From Coleophoma eucalyptorum (Eukaryota; Ascomycota; Leotiomycetes; Helotiales; Dermateaceae): 64,000 nucleotides of DNA. Below the pieces are notes generated by a model. That model had not been told where the DNA came from and did not search any database. It saw only the letters and a list, made by a program, of their open reading frames with translations. Below, piece after piece: positions 10,501 through 25,435 of the stretch. Both the position numbers and the translations under genes were made by a program. The stretch is from the NCBI GenBank assembly GCA_026120035.1, contig JALRME010000006.1, positions 1,054,001 through 1,118,000 on the forward strand, written 5' to 3'. Within the stretch, counting starts at the first letter, position 1. Every line of letters begins with the position of its first letter.

Positions 10501-13271
10501 GATTTGGCGTCCTATTCTAATCTCCTAATTGCTGTTACAGATCTTCTGCGACACTGCCCTTCAACCTTGTTTCCTAAGACACTTTCGAGATTACAGAAGG
10601 GTGCCGCGGCATGGGTTATGGATGAAAAGTCACATCTAAGTGGACGCTCCTCCATTGAACTCTCACGAGCTGTAAGACTATCCATTTGCGCAATATTCTT
10701 AACTATGCTAAAGTATTTAGGTTGCTTCTTTGTGGTCGACGGTTTGCTCCAGAATCCCAGATATTGCCCAGGCTACGTCTTATCCGACGCTACTTGGCAA
10801 TATGGAATTATTCATGTGTTCAGGATTGGAAAGTAAACATCGATCGACTGTTAATATGGCAATTGAGACCTGGAACAAAACATTTGGCAGCTCGGTTGAC
10901 AGACTTGAATATTCGACGAGTCTCGTTAAGGCGCTGTTGAAACTGCGAGCTTTTACTGAGCTCAACTTGCCATTTTTTCCGGATGATCTAGATGATATCG
11001 AAGATACAGGGATCATTCTTGACACTCAAGACTTCCCAGAGACTCGGAATGACTCTCAAAATGTATTCGCTTCTAATAGCCTGGAGTCGTTTATGATGCG
11101 ACAGCGGACTCCCCGGATGACAAGGTCTTCACCACTTCCTCGAAAGCAATTGCCAGTTGTCCAAGTTGAAGCATCACAAATTGCAACTCGAAAGCGTGTC
11201 CGCGAGGAAACTCCGGAAGTTGGTTCAAGGAAAGCCTCCAAGCGAAAAGGGAAAGCCTCATTACGACACGACGATTCTCAGATCCAGTTTGCGCCGATTG
11301 ATTCGTCTCCTCTTGCTGATCAAACCGTGGACTCTCAACTTCTTACTGATAGGCAAAAAGAGGTCAGGGAACGCCAAAATACTGAAGCTGCCGCAATGTT
11401 TCCTGATATCAGATCAAGTCCAAGACAAAGGGCGATATCAGCTGAGTCCAAGGATGGAATTGAGATTCAGAAAACCTCCAGCCCCGCTTTATTGGAAGAA
11501 GCTGATAGCCAGGACGAGGAACTTCCTGCCACGCCTACCCTTCTTGGTACAGCTGATGAAGACGATTTTATAACATCTTCGCCAACTCCCACGCGATCTA
11601 CCCGCGAGGACCAAGAGGAATCCACAGACGAGGACATACCCTCGTCACCTCCAAATATGCCAACGCCATCTCCAACTAGACCTGGAGTTCAGCGTCTGGA
11701 AATTCCATTAGACCCTTCTGTACAAGCGGATCCATACAGTGTGACCCATCACTCCAAGCTCTCAAACTCCATGAGTGCTGAAGAAATTTCTTTAGCAAGG
11801 ACTGCTCAATCCCTTGTCGACGAGTCAAGTGACCTTCCTAGCACACCCACAAAGCCAGCAACCATACAAAATTTGTCAGGAGCAAAAGAAGTTTTTATGG
11901 ATGCCATGTCCAGTCCTGCGTCGTCTGACAAACAAACAGTCGATGGAGAAATTTTCCTGGATGCAATTTCATCACCACAAGCCAGTTCAAAGGTTCAAAT
12001 ACAGCCCAGAGAGGATACTTCTTCGCCCTTGAGTGATTTCGATGAGTCCAGCATGATACGGGTGATGGCTGAGTTTGATGCGAAATCTGGTAAATCAAAG
12101 GAGCAAAACTCCATAGATGAAGAGACTTCCTACAGAGCCAAGAAGGAGACTGAAGCACAAGATGTCCAGCAGCCATCTCTGTCAAATCGTCCTGACTGCA
12201 TAGTTGTCAAGATCCCTGAAGGGTTTGAGCCTCCAAAACCACCCAATCGTCGCATCCCAGGACCTATGGCTCTTAGAAGATCTCGGCGTAGCACATCCGT
12301 TTCTTCTCGCCAATCCTCGATCCCAGAAACCCCAGATACAGTCGTGCATGGCTCAAAACTAGCAAACGAATTGAGAGCATCCCCAGGATTACGAGTAATA
12401 GTCGATGCTCCAGCGACTCGATCAAGTCCACGTAGAAAGGCACAGGCACCAACAACAAGCATCGAACCATCTCCTGTGGCGACAAAGAGAAAGCACGGTG
12501 AAGCTGAGGCCAAGAATGACAGTGAAGTCCCCGATAGCCAGGAAGGACTTACTAATGGTAAGTTTCCTGCTGTGATATTATTCCGTTCTGTGCTAACTCA
12601 TCAAAGATGCAAATGAAGAAACAGTGCAAGATAAACCATCAACCAAAAAGCGCAGAAGTCAACCTTCAACAAGGTCATTACGATCTAGTAGCATTAGAAC
12701 AAGGTCGGCCACTCAGGTTTCTCCAGAAATGGATCTTGACCAGTCATCTCAGGAAACTGGAGAGGTGCTAGTTGTCGAAAAGGACAGTATCGATCTGCGG
12801 GAAGCAGAGAAAACACCAGCAGCGACAAAAGAGACTGATTATGGGAGCACATTCTCAGAAGAATCTGCTCTTCAGCCACTGCATGTGGAGCCAAGCTCAA
12901 ACGCAAGCAATGATAGCAACTCGTTGATCAGAGCTTCGTCAGAAGTCAACGGTCAGGGTGGAGCCAAGAACAAAACTTTTGAGGAGGAGAAGGCACATGA
13001 AACTTCACAATCCATTTCTATGGACAAGCCAGGGCAGGAAGGAGAAGAGAAAGAAGAAGAGCAGCCATCGGTTGGCGAAGTCACACCTCAGCAGAGAATT
13101 GCCGAAAAGCTCCAGAGCTTGATTGGTGACCTGGGGAGTACGCAATTGTCGAAAGACGAGTATCGTAAATTGGATGACATGCTTACAGATGTTAAAATTG
13201 AACTGGCAGCAGCAGCGGGCAGAGGCCGAGCCAGAGCTAGAGGCAGAGGCAGGAGCAGGAAGTCAGCATGA
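7585..13271 (+). CDS. rif1: Rif1-like telomere/replication-timing protein
   Basis: Exons 7585-10671, 10721-12557 and 12607-13271 (introns 49 nt each) encode 1862 residues. Layout: a short disordered N-terminus, a long helical-repeat body from about residue 140 to 1100 matching the Rif1 N-terminal HEAT-like domain, then a long Ser/Pro/Glu-rich disordered region and an Arg/Gly tail (GRGRARARGRGRSRK). Two PP1-docking motifs are visible near the N-terminus: KVDF (residues 71-74, RVxF class) and SILK (112-115). Rif1 recruits PP1 to oppose DDK and delay origin firing, and it acts at telomeres and breaks. The C-terminal region has many S/T-P dipeptides, as expected of a CDK-regulated protein. The start is the ATG at 7585, since the frame upstream has no ATG. 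The identity rests on domain order and motifs, not on a database search. Confidence 0.8.
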
Positions 13272-15152
<1,881 letters not shown>

Positions 15153-16151
15153 TCGTCTTGGTTCTCAAGATAATAAGTTAGATTTCTTTGCAGGATCTGG
15201 GATAGTGGTGTTTGAGATTAAGCAACGGTTTGTTGATGGGGTTTGCGATGGATGAATGGAACGGTTATGCATCAGAGGTTCCTGGGTTGCTGCGGAATGA
15301 TCTGAAAGCTTCTTCTCAGAAATGAAAAGGAAATCCTATAAAGATGTCTTCTGTGCATGATAAATTCATAGGGGTGCTATAGGGAAAGCCTCTTGCTTGT
15401 AATCACTTCTTGGAATCGACATCTGGAATCTTTCTCTGCACGACAGTACAAAGCACAGACAAATCATTGCGCCCACTCCATATGCTCCTGATGGGCATAA
15501 CCCTCGACAGCTAACAAAATTGGTAGGTTACGTTACTAGGTGACTTGGATGTTGCAGACGGAGCTGTATGGCTTTAGTGTTGATGTATTTGCTGTTTTAG
15601 TTATTCTTGCCATTCATGTGTCAAGGAGATATATAATCTGAGAAGGTGAGGGAGGTTAGGTGTCCTAATTCGTGAGCTAACACTTACCCCAGATCAACTG
15701 ATCACTGAACCTGTACAAGAGATTGTGATTCTGTCATTCTAAACCATTAGCAACCAAGATGATATTGATTCAACAACTCGGCTCCTTTGAGGAACTACAC
15801 TGGATCCATTCGAATAGCCCTGAAGCTGTATCTTATCTAATTACCATTACAAGCTTAAAAAACTTTTTCTATTTTGTTCTTATAGTAAGTAAAAAACCTT
15901 TATAGGTATTTGTAGCTATGAAATAGGGAGGTTGTTATTTGTATACACTATAAAAACCCCCCTATCTTTGATAAGAGTTAAAATGTAAACATCTCTCCAG
16001 AAACTCACAGAATACAGTACCCTGTCTATCCGGGAAATGGTTTCAATTATGTCTACTTTTGAGGCTGAATATTTCATCGTTGGGATATTTAGATGGGAAC
16101 ATCTCTAAGAGTTATGTAGAGTCTTTATTTACAGTAACTAGTTTACATTCC
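15153..16151. other. Convergent intergenic region, AT-rich in its second half
   Basis: It lies between the mutarotase and mannosidase 3' ends. From about 15835 to 16000 it becomes AT-rich with runs of A and T and the short inverted words AACCTTTATAG and CTATAAAAACC. I see no gene or clear transposon end. Confidence 0.35.
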
Positions 16152-18796
16152 TCAGTATCCAGTTGAAGTGCTTGGCGGCAAATCCGTTTGTGTAGTACCC
16201 CAAGAACTTTCATTCCGGCCCAGGGTCAACTCCAACACACCTCCATCTAAATAAAAGCTGTGAGTAATCCAATTCTTGGTATATGGCGCACCATTCAGCG
16301 TGGCGCTCTGAATGTAGATGTTTTCATAATTGCTATCGAAATTGACATTCCTTATAGTTGCAGTATTTCCGGTTTGTCGGTTAGTGACATTGACTTCTGG
16401 GAAATATGGCGGAGTGATGAGATAGACATCTTGCCCTGAAACAGGCCAAAGGCCAATCATAGCTAATGTGGTAAAAGACCCCATGGCTCCAGAGTCGTCA
16501 TTTCCGGCTATACCATTCGTGGACGTGTTGAACTGGCTCGGGATGTAAAAGTGACTAAAGTAAGCCGAGAGACCAGGCCGTCCACCGTAGTGGAATTGAA
16601 ACACTGGCAGAAATGCTTGCTCATCGCCTATGTATAGTAGCCCTGACGTATGAAGATAGCTCAACCGAGCATTGAAAGTCTCGGAACCTCCAAGTGTAGT
16701 GACGAGAGTGGCCATATCCTGTGGTACGAAAAATGTATACATCCATGATGAGCCCTCATATGTCTCATGGCCATTGGTATTGAGATAACAAGAAGTGAAG
16801 TTATATAGAGGAGAGCAAAGACTTGGATCTTGAAACCCAAAAGTGCCATTCAGGTACCTTGGCTGCAGAAACCCTGTGAAACCGCTGTCAACAACTTTGC
16901 CTGGACTGGCATTCGTGTTATCGACCATAGAGGTTTGGTCAGCTTTGTACATATTCTTCCAGTTCTCAGATCGTGCTATATATTTCTCCTCATCAGCAGT
17001 ATTGCCTAGTCCTTGTGCAATGTTAGAAATACAGAAATCGTTGTATGCGTATTCGACAGTGCGTGAAATTGATCGAGAGAACGTTCCAGTCCCGTAAGGG
17101 TCAAAATCATCAGTTGGAATATATCCTAAGGTTTTCCAGCTCGTCAGACCACCACGGCCTTCTACATCCCAATTCTTCGGCTCATCTATGCTCATTTCAG
17201 TTGATGGAAAAGTTACTTAGTGCATGGTATGCGTGAAATACCTTCGACATCTGCAACTACAGCTTCATATCCAGTTTCCCAATCTACCCCTTCTGTGATA
17301 TTCTTGAGATATGAATCGGCAAGGACAATATCTGCGTTTGAGCCTCCTTGGGTGAAGCCTTTGCATAGACTCATTCGACAATCGGGAAGTTTTCCTAGTA
17401 CTCTTGTTAATTATTTTCTTCCTATATTCAGTTCAGAAAATACCTTCGTGTCGATAAATGTCAATCAGGCTTCGGATCATCAACCCCTGGCTCTCCGGAT
17501 CAAGGAGCGTTATCAATGGATGGATGCTCCGGAAAGAGTCCCAGATGCAGTAGTAGGAGTCATAGTAAGGCTCATCGCTCTGCCAGAGCGGATTTTCGCC
17601 CGTATAGTCTTGAGGCGAGATCATTGCTCTGTAAGTTCCAGACCAGAACACTGTTTGAATCTCAACGGTCACACCAGTGTTGTCGACCTCCAAAACTGAC
17701 AGCTTGTCTCGCCACACATTTTCAGCAGATTGAAGAGCAGATGCAAAATCAAAATCTGGAATTTCTCCTTCTGCGTTAGAGCATGCTTGAGTACTACTTA
17801 TGAATGAAAGTCCTACTCGAACCAGAATTTGATCGTTGGTCGGTGCTTTGAATTGGGCCCATGCTCCCGCTGGAACTGGTGGAGAATCAACGCCATCGTA
17901 CACAATGGAAAGGTTCTTTGGCTGACTGCCTGCTCGGTTGTTCATGAACACACCGGTATCACGTAGATCTGCACCAGATAAATCGGCACAGAAATGTAGA
18001 TCATAGTTGCCAATTCCGAAAGAAGGAGAAAATGTTCCATTTCCGGTGATTCTACCAGTTGTTGGATCGACTTCTATGCTTCCGTTTGTTCTTGACTCTG
18101 GAAGATCTGTAAGGTCAAATAGCACAAATGGACTATAAGGAAGTGAAGAATTTTTTGGGAAAGTGAGTCTGTAGAGTGCTGTATGGTTGGATACTGTCAT
18201 CTCTGTGTGTATAGATGTATTTAGGCTAACAGCGAAATACCCTGGATGTGCTTCGACAGAACCGTTCACTCTTCGAGATGCTCGATCCGTCTTTGTGAAA
18301 AAACAATTGTCAACGAGATCTCCAGGACATCCCGTCTGTGGGAAGAATGGAAGTTTCCAAGAGAAGGAGACTGGAAAAGAGTAAGCTGAATGTCTTGATC
18401 CAGGTATTTTACCTTACTCCTCCGGTACCGGAATCATGCATGTGTGAAAACCCAGTAATGTCGCTGTTGTCAGATGCGAATCCTCCTTGCTTCTCATCTG
18501 GATTGTTGACATCTGCAACCGCTTTCGCCATGCCTACAGACAGTATCAGCAGCCATGACGAGTTTGACAGTCATCAGCTACCAAATGGCAGGGTTGCTCC
18601 TGGAAATACATGGCCTATGATTTACTTAGTCTTTGACTATATTCTGAGGCTTTTGAAACACTGTACCTCCATTTGTAGATCCGATTAGCTGATCAATATA
18701 CTTGAACACATCAAAGTCGCGTTTCTCAATCTGATGCCCGATTGTCGGTGTAGACAATGCCGAAAATATCAACAGTAAGGCAGATAGAGCGAACAT
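16152..18796 (-). pseudogene. GH92 alpha-mannosidase, frameshifted copy
   Basis: Six exons (18667-18796, 18582-18614, 18418-18533, 17444-18370, 17242-17394, 16152-17185) encode a glycoside hydrolase family 92 exo-alpha-mannosidase of about 797 residues. A signal peptide (MFALSALLLIFSALSTPTIG) makes it secreted, and many NxS/T sequons are present. GH92 blocks include HMHDSGTGG, WDSFRSIHPL, CRMSLCKGFTQGGSNAD and AGNDDSGAMGSF. GH92 enzymes trim alpha-linked mannose from glycans in a calcium-dependent, inverting reaction. At about 18350 the frame that encodes SPSLGNF changes to the frame encoding FFPQTGCPGD, one base short, so the exon sum is not a multiple of three. An alternative donor inside GGTACC would restore the frame but delete the conserved GTGGSPSLGNF. 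It is either a recent pseudogene or a sequencing error, since everything else looks intact. Confidence 0.85.
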
Positions 18797-18814
18797 TTTG
18801 AACGTAGAACTCAA

Positions 18815-21800
18815 TTTTCTCTTTCATCAAAATCCTAGAATTTTCCTATAGCTTAGAGAGTCCATAGAACTAAATGGCTTGATCTCTGGTAGGGAGTTTT
18901 AGATTGTGCCTCTGAATTCAGTACTTCAGTCAATTTCACCGTCCTCTATTGTACTCCACCATTACATAAAAGAAGCAGCCCACCTTATAGAAAACAACGT
19001 TACACTACCCCTCATGGATTTTGCTGCCCGTTACGAGATAGTGCATAGCTAGTCTTGGTTGTTACGGCAGATGACCTTCTGCGGGGTATTCGCTTATCAC
19101 GTCATGATTTTTCTGTCGCACGATCTAGTTTCGTAGGCGCTTTGAATATGGCATGCGAGAAAGATTAATTCATCATTTTAGCAGAGGGGTTTTGGAACTT
19201 TCGAGATTTAGGCACCCGAAAAGTTACAAAGATATGATCGGCCGAAACTATGGCATGGAAGCGACAGCTATTTTGCACTGCTCGGCTATGACTGTTCCAG
19301 GTACCGAGGATTAATTACTTAAGGTTGATTCCGGAGAAGATGGTCCATGAAAGAGACTATTTCAGAAGGCCTTCAAATATAGCCAGATTTTTTAAGCAGT
19401 ATTTGATGTTATCTATGATGGCGCCCAGAAGCTTTTGAAAATTATGTGACGCAATAACCCAAGAAGGCTTTCCATGTAATAACATGAATACAAATGTTGG
19501 GACTGATGTATAATGTACTTCGAACATTGGATACAAGTTAAACATTGCTTTGAAGTCCATGCTGAATCACTTTATAAGAATTATAGCTAATTTGATGGCT
19601 CTGTGGCCTTTTAATTCTGCGCAGCCAAGTATAGATCCTACATAAAAACTTGACAAGGACACACTCAGACATATTGTAGCTATGCGTGTTTTCACCGAAT
19701 CAAAAAGGATAATTTAAGCGAGGAAGATAGAGAATTTAAGAGCTGGAAGAATCTGTCCAGAATTGTGTTCCGGGAATAACCGTTCATCATCTGGAAATTC
19801 GAAGCACATGAATATGGAATTTCTAACGCTCAAACTTCCTCTTTGTAGTAAGTCAATAGCACAATTGCAAATGGTAAAGATAACGATGAACTCAAGATTA
19901 TAGGTGCAAACTGATTTAATAGAATTCAGCGGGAGATTCAAAGCAAAGGACTCCAACGTATTATGCATGATTTGTTTGTAGCCTGAGGAATAAAAATGCT
20001 TTGAAATCAAGTAAGAATAAGAAATTATAATGAAGCCAATCAGAGGAGGCCTGAGAGTCGGAATAAGCAAGAATATGTGACTAAGGCACAGATATCATAC
20101 ATCTGGCAGAATTCATTACACAGAAAATTTAGACCAGGCTGAGAGTTGAAACTCAGATCAACTTTTGGGCCTCTATGGTCTCATGCTATGCACTTTTCAA
20201 ATCTACTGCAATGATTCGCATTAATTTAAATTGTAGTCAGCTGGTGCATTAGTCTCAATATTGGTCAGATGCGTATCGCCATCTCCGCGGAACGTAGCAT
20301 TACAGCACCAAGATCTAGTCATATATTCTAAGTCCTGCATGAGTTTAGCTATCATGCATTGAGCTTAGCTAAATCACTAGAATTGGTGATAAAAATTGCC
20401 AAAAGGTGAAAAACTTTCTTTCGGGAAACACGGAAGAAGGTCCAATCGCTTGCCATGGTTTGTGACACCGGAAGCTTTCTGACTACTAAGAGATGCTACC
20501 AGATCGCGATCGAGAGGTGTGGGTGCATTGATTAGTTGAATCAAATCGATCCACTACTTGTACATTTAAGATCACATAGAATTTTCTTAAATAACACACA
20601 GGCAAGACTTTAACTTAATTATCGACAATAATAATTAAATTTTAGGCAGTTCCAGATCTAAAATAAAGGATATAGTAATCAGAAGCTATATGATATCTTT
20701 CATATCATCTCACCCCATTTACTGAGACCTGTACAGACTTCTGCAGGCTTTGTTAAGCACGCTTGATTGAAAATTGGTGCTGAAAACTTTTAGTAGCGGC
20801 CATGGCGATTTGGAAATGATTGTGATAAGCTTTTGCAGAATATTATCATTTCATGGCGAGACAGTCGATTGTGGCTGCTGAGAAAAATGATAGGTTCTTG
20901 TAATGCTTCTACCTTTCTTAGCAGTACGCCACTAGTCTATGCTAGTATAGAAATGAAAAATAATTTACTTCTAAGAAATGACAAGTCTATATCTATTCTC
21001 AAGAGGTGTGCAAGCAGTACAGGTCTAAGATCGATGAGGAGGTCAAGCGATTTTGCCCCCCAGATAATCTCATGGTATTGGGTTTAAGCGATGCTATGCC
21101 GGATCTACTCGAAAAGCAACCAAACTTTTGCTTCTCTTCAGTTTGTTTCTGGCATCGTGAGAATCAAGTCATATAACCTTGAACCCGACAGTATGGTGAT
21201 AGGAGGATTAATCGACATCATTGTTTCGTTAGTCCGAAGAAAGATGACGCTGTGAGATTTGGTTGATGCACTACCGCAATCATGCATCAAATCAGTAAGC
21301 CAAGTAATTTTTGCTTTAGCAGGTGGATCTTGATTCCGCAGAATGCTCTTTTGCACTGAATCTTGATTGCCACAAATTTTGAACTGAAGGCTTACTAGCA
21401 TAATACTTCTTCGTGTTAACCAGAACACTATGGTAAATAAACTCCTGAGAGCTAAGCGGAACCAAAATTTGAATTTCCATACAAGAGATAAATGGGCCGA
21501 TAGTCTGGTTATCAGGTACAACGAGGTCTTTTATTCAGTTAGTAGAGTGATACTAGTTAATAAGTATGAATTTGAGCTCTGGTTATCATGAATCATACGA
21601 TATAATATTATAGTGATTCATGAATCAAGAATAGTCAGAAGGCTAGCCATCAAACCGCAGCTACTATCCTCATTTCCATTGTTGGTGCATAAGAAGGATC
21701 TCAAGAGTGCTTTTGGCACATGGAATATCACAACTATTATGCCAGTGCTGGTAATATTTATAACCGTCTTTGAACTTTAGTCAACAGATAGTTCTAATGT

Positions 21801-24446
21801 AATCTCCCACAAAATGTGCGTTTTGCACATATCATGAAGGGCTTTAGGCAATGTGGATTACCTTGCGCTGTACTTAATATCTTCGAAACCATATATACAA
21901 AAACTATGGAAGCGAGAGGTTTGAATCCTCCGCACTCGGTTAGAGAGTGGTGAAGATCCAAATCAGAAAATTAGAAGTCAAAATTTATGTGGCTTTGGCA
22001 ACGTTGTTGTAATGGACGCAAAAGCGGCTTGGGCCAGGAACTGAGACTAAGTCTATAATACTACACATCAACTAGCTACGGAAACCACGCAGTCTTCAAT
22101 TACGGGTATTTCCATGCCATAATATCACATTGGCAAGGTAGTGGGAGACCAAAATACTGCAAACTTTGGTTTAGCCTCTTATTGATGTTTGCTTGCCGCT
22201 TCGTACGCTCGAACCTCAATATCCCCGTAATCTTTCCTGAACGCCGAGGTCGATTCCGGGCTAAAAACATAAATGTAACTGTGATTGTATCACTTGATAG
22301 TGTCTATGCAGTGATGTGAAGAAAATATCCCTTACTAGTCATGAACCACTCCCTTGGTATAGGTAAACTGAACTTGAAACCTCGGTACTGTTTAAAAGAG
22401 GGAGTGTTGGTGGACGCTAAACACTTAGCAAAATATCATTATAGGTGCAGTTTGAAGTCGAAATGAACAAAACCAAAATCACGGGAAATGTTAGATTAAT
22501 ATCAGCCAATCTCTTTTTTCTTCAGCAACATTGCGTAGCGCTGCTCAACGTATAGTCACGTGCCTTGATATATTGTAATGTTTAGCTGGACTAACCGAAG
22601 AATGCTTGACAACCGACGGGAGCTAGCTTGACGTACCTTGCTTTACCTGCAAACGGTTCGAGTGGACTATTATTTAGAACAAGTTCCTACCTCATGTCAT
22701 GTTGTTAGGAGACCCGTACCTTGTACAGCCGGGCTGAGAGACAGGATGCATTACGAGGGTAGAAGTGTTCCAATCACCGGAAACGCGATAGTATTCGCAT
22801 CTACCAACATGTCGTTCTTTATAACATGTTAATAGCATGGAAAGTTACGAAAGCTAGCCGGTAAATGCAGATAATGGCTGCAATAGACCTCCGGCACAGA
22901 TGACAAGGCTCAGCGCCTGGACAACCACTTACCGTGGATTGCCGTTGGCAAGTGTTCGATCTACTTGGAAGCTTACCAACCAGGTTTTGCAGCCACGGAT
23001 TCCGGCTTCCATTCCTCCACAAACTTGCTCGAGAATATTCGAAAAGACTCTACGCGCACTGTTAGACAAGCCACATTGGTTATTATTCTAAGAATATTCT
23101 ACGATCTTATTTCTACAAGCCCTCGACGAAATACTATGATTGGATATATCGATGGAGTTGCAATAATTCGCTTTGCCTAGCTGTTGGAATAATACCCCTG
23201 CTAAGATCAGGAGCATTTTCAGGATTGTTTGCGGTCTTCCTTGGGGTACACCAGCGACTTACGAAACTTTTTGCATCTTGATCTTTGTCAATAGATGGGC
23301 CTGGCACCTTGACTGCGTGATGGAACTGCATTCCGAAATAGACGTACCAATTCAGGTAGCACTATGCTAAAGAGCAGTTAGGCGATGACAATTGCTGTGT
23401 CTCGACGCTTCTTACGAACCGTAAAAGTATCACACGCGAACCAGTGTTCTCAGCATGGTAAATGTACCTTGAGACCTGTTTGCCCCATATGATTGGGAGG
23501 GCTTACTGCATTGCCGTGTGGCTTACTTTTTATTGGGAGTTCCAGACTTTAGTCGCAGAAGACTAACCCAGAACCTTGCGAGTTGGCTGTGCATCATATG
23601 GTACCCAATTGCCTTCCCGTGGCTTCATTGCTGGAATCTGTGATACCGATTGAAATAATAGATCTGCAGGGCGTTCATGGAAGACTCACATTTGAACTTG
23701 GCTAATATTTAAAGTTGCACAGGAGAGACAACCCTTGATGTCATTCACATGATATATCATATCTGTGCCGCCAAAGGCTATTTTAACGACGATTTGTCGT
23801 GCCGGGAATAATGGCAAACACAAAAGTTGTCTTCTGCACATTAGTATGCTGCCCTGTTATCATCATTAAATAGTAACAATAAAGAAGGAGATTTGAAGAG
23901 ACTGGATCTCTAACCAAAGGGTTAGACTAGTCAAATGAAACCGTTTACAAATCAAGTTATCAGGTGAATTATATCACGTGGTGTCGATGTTTTACCATGA
24001 TGCTCAAGTTAGGTATCGCTACGTCGTGCTTACAGGAATTTTGGAGTTCTCCTTGATTGAGGATTTACGTCAGTACTGCGGTATTTACGACGAGGAATCC
24101 ATTTTTTAATTTTTTTTACTTTGGGGGAACACTTCTAAGCGATCATCGTGGATTCGCCCGAGTTCCACGGTTCGTGGCCAGTCAAGAAACACTTCATTCC
24201 AAGAAATATTACTCTTAGCCAAATCCGGTATACACGAAATATAGCGTTCAAAGTGGATACCCAATTTAGTTACAGTATTGGATGAGCTGGGAATTCTCCA
24301 GTGTGATCATCACCGCTTCGGACGCTATCAACTGGTCCACCAGTTCGCGAGCTCACCGCTATTATCCCAATGTAGCTATAGGTCTGATGTACAATAATCC
24401 ATGCATTCCCAGTCCGAAGGAGTGGGGTTGAGTATATTCTAATTGT
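18815..24446. other. AT-rich gene-poor stretch of 5.6 kb
   Basis: There is no open frame above about 130 codons, and none of the short ones has a recognisable domain. AT-rich segments (notably 19.3-21.6 kb and 23.7-24.3 kb) alternate with more balanced DNA. It may be the decayed remains of genes or repeats between the conserved left flank and the cluster. The only definite structure seen is the inverted repeat at 21586-21623. Confidence 0.5.
21586..21623. repeat. 10 bp perfect inverted repeat with 18 nt loop
   Basis: TCATGAATCA at 21586-21595 is matched by TGATTCATGA at 21614-21623, with an AT-only-like loop between. It could form a hairpin or be a decayed element end. No target-site duplication was identified. 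Confidence 0.6.
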
Positions 24447-25435
24447 TCACAACGTTCCATCAAGGGCTGCTAGCACAAAGTCTACTTGCATCTGCATCAG
24501 CTCGGGTGCGTCCTCACCACTGAGCACGTTCAGATGACCTTTTCCAAGGGCTACATGCTTCCTTTTTGATGATTCTAGGGTATCGAATAAGGCAAGCTGA
24601 TCCTGGGGAGGGGAGATCTTGTCCAGCTCGGGAACTACCATCATGACGGGTGTTGGTGTAACATATTTCATGAGACCGTGGGGCTGCCATAAAACCATTT
24701 TGTAGTAGGTTTGGAGTGTTGTCCGGTTATCGTGGTTCGCTGCAACTGTCTCCTTGGCTTTAACAATATATTCAAAGCCTTCCTTATCTGCACCAATGCC
24801 AAATCCTGCTGGATTTTCGCCTTTGTCTGTCAAAACAGGAAGGTAGAAAGGCTTGTTTCCCTTAACTTGAGACTCTCGGTCTTTCATAGTTTTAAGTAAA
24901 ACATTTGCGAATTTGTCCTTACTGTATTCGAAATTCAGCAACGGGCAGATGGCAATGATCAATTTCGGTCGCTTATCAAGTGCTGCAGCACAAAGTGCCA
25001 CAGTACCTGAAAATGATTGTCCCCAGAAGGCCATTTTGTTTGGGTCCACAGAGGGCTGAGTGGCGAGAAAAGTGAAAGCATCAGAGTAATCCTCGACTTG
25101 CTTCATAGGGTCGATGTCATTTCTTGGAATGCCGTCGCTCTCGCCAGTACTACGTGGATCGAAGATCAATGCGGTGATACCAGCAGTTTGAAATCCTTCC
25201 GCCACTTCAGGTATGAACATTTCCTTCACACAATTGAACTGATATAGTCAGGTTAGAAGAGCCAATAGAAAAGAAGCGGGAGATGAGTTGGCAGAGTTAT
25301 CAATAATGAAGATATAGATAGACTTACACCAGGAGTCATCACAATTCCAGGGCCTTTTTGCTGGCTTGGATAAAGCCATCCTCTGAGTGTGAGTCCATCC
25401 AAGGTTTTGAACTCTACATTTTGGTGGTCTGGCAT
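24447..25435 (-). CDS. Alpha/beta hydrolase, possible PKS partner
   Basis: Exons 25328-25435 and 24447-25238 (89 nt intron) give 299 residues. The fold is an alpha/beta hydrolase. The nucleophile elbow is GQSFSG (Ser near residue 111), the acid is probably Asp in PELDKISPP, and the histidine is in LGKGHLNVL. The N-terminal [15 protein letters not shown] block resembles the fungal subfamily that includes polyketide-transferase-type hydrolases of HR-PKS clusters. The gene diverges from the PKS across 1.4 kb, so a role in releasing, transferring or editing the polyketide is plausible but inferred. The ATG at 25435 (MPDHQ) is chosen because the frame upstream offers no ATG. No signal peptide is seen, so it is likely cytosolic. 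Confidence 0.85.

Noticed and set aside
21138..21521. 127-codon reverse frame in the AT-rich gap
   Set aside because: The composition is that of random AT-rich DNA, and no family resemblance was seen.
21915..21930. tRNA T-arm-like word (AGAGGTTTGAATCCTC)
   Set aside because: No matching anticodon arm, D arm or acceptor stem could be placed around it.
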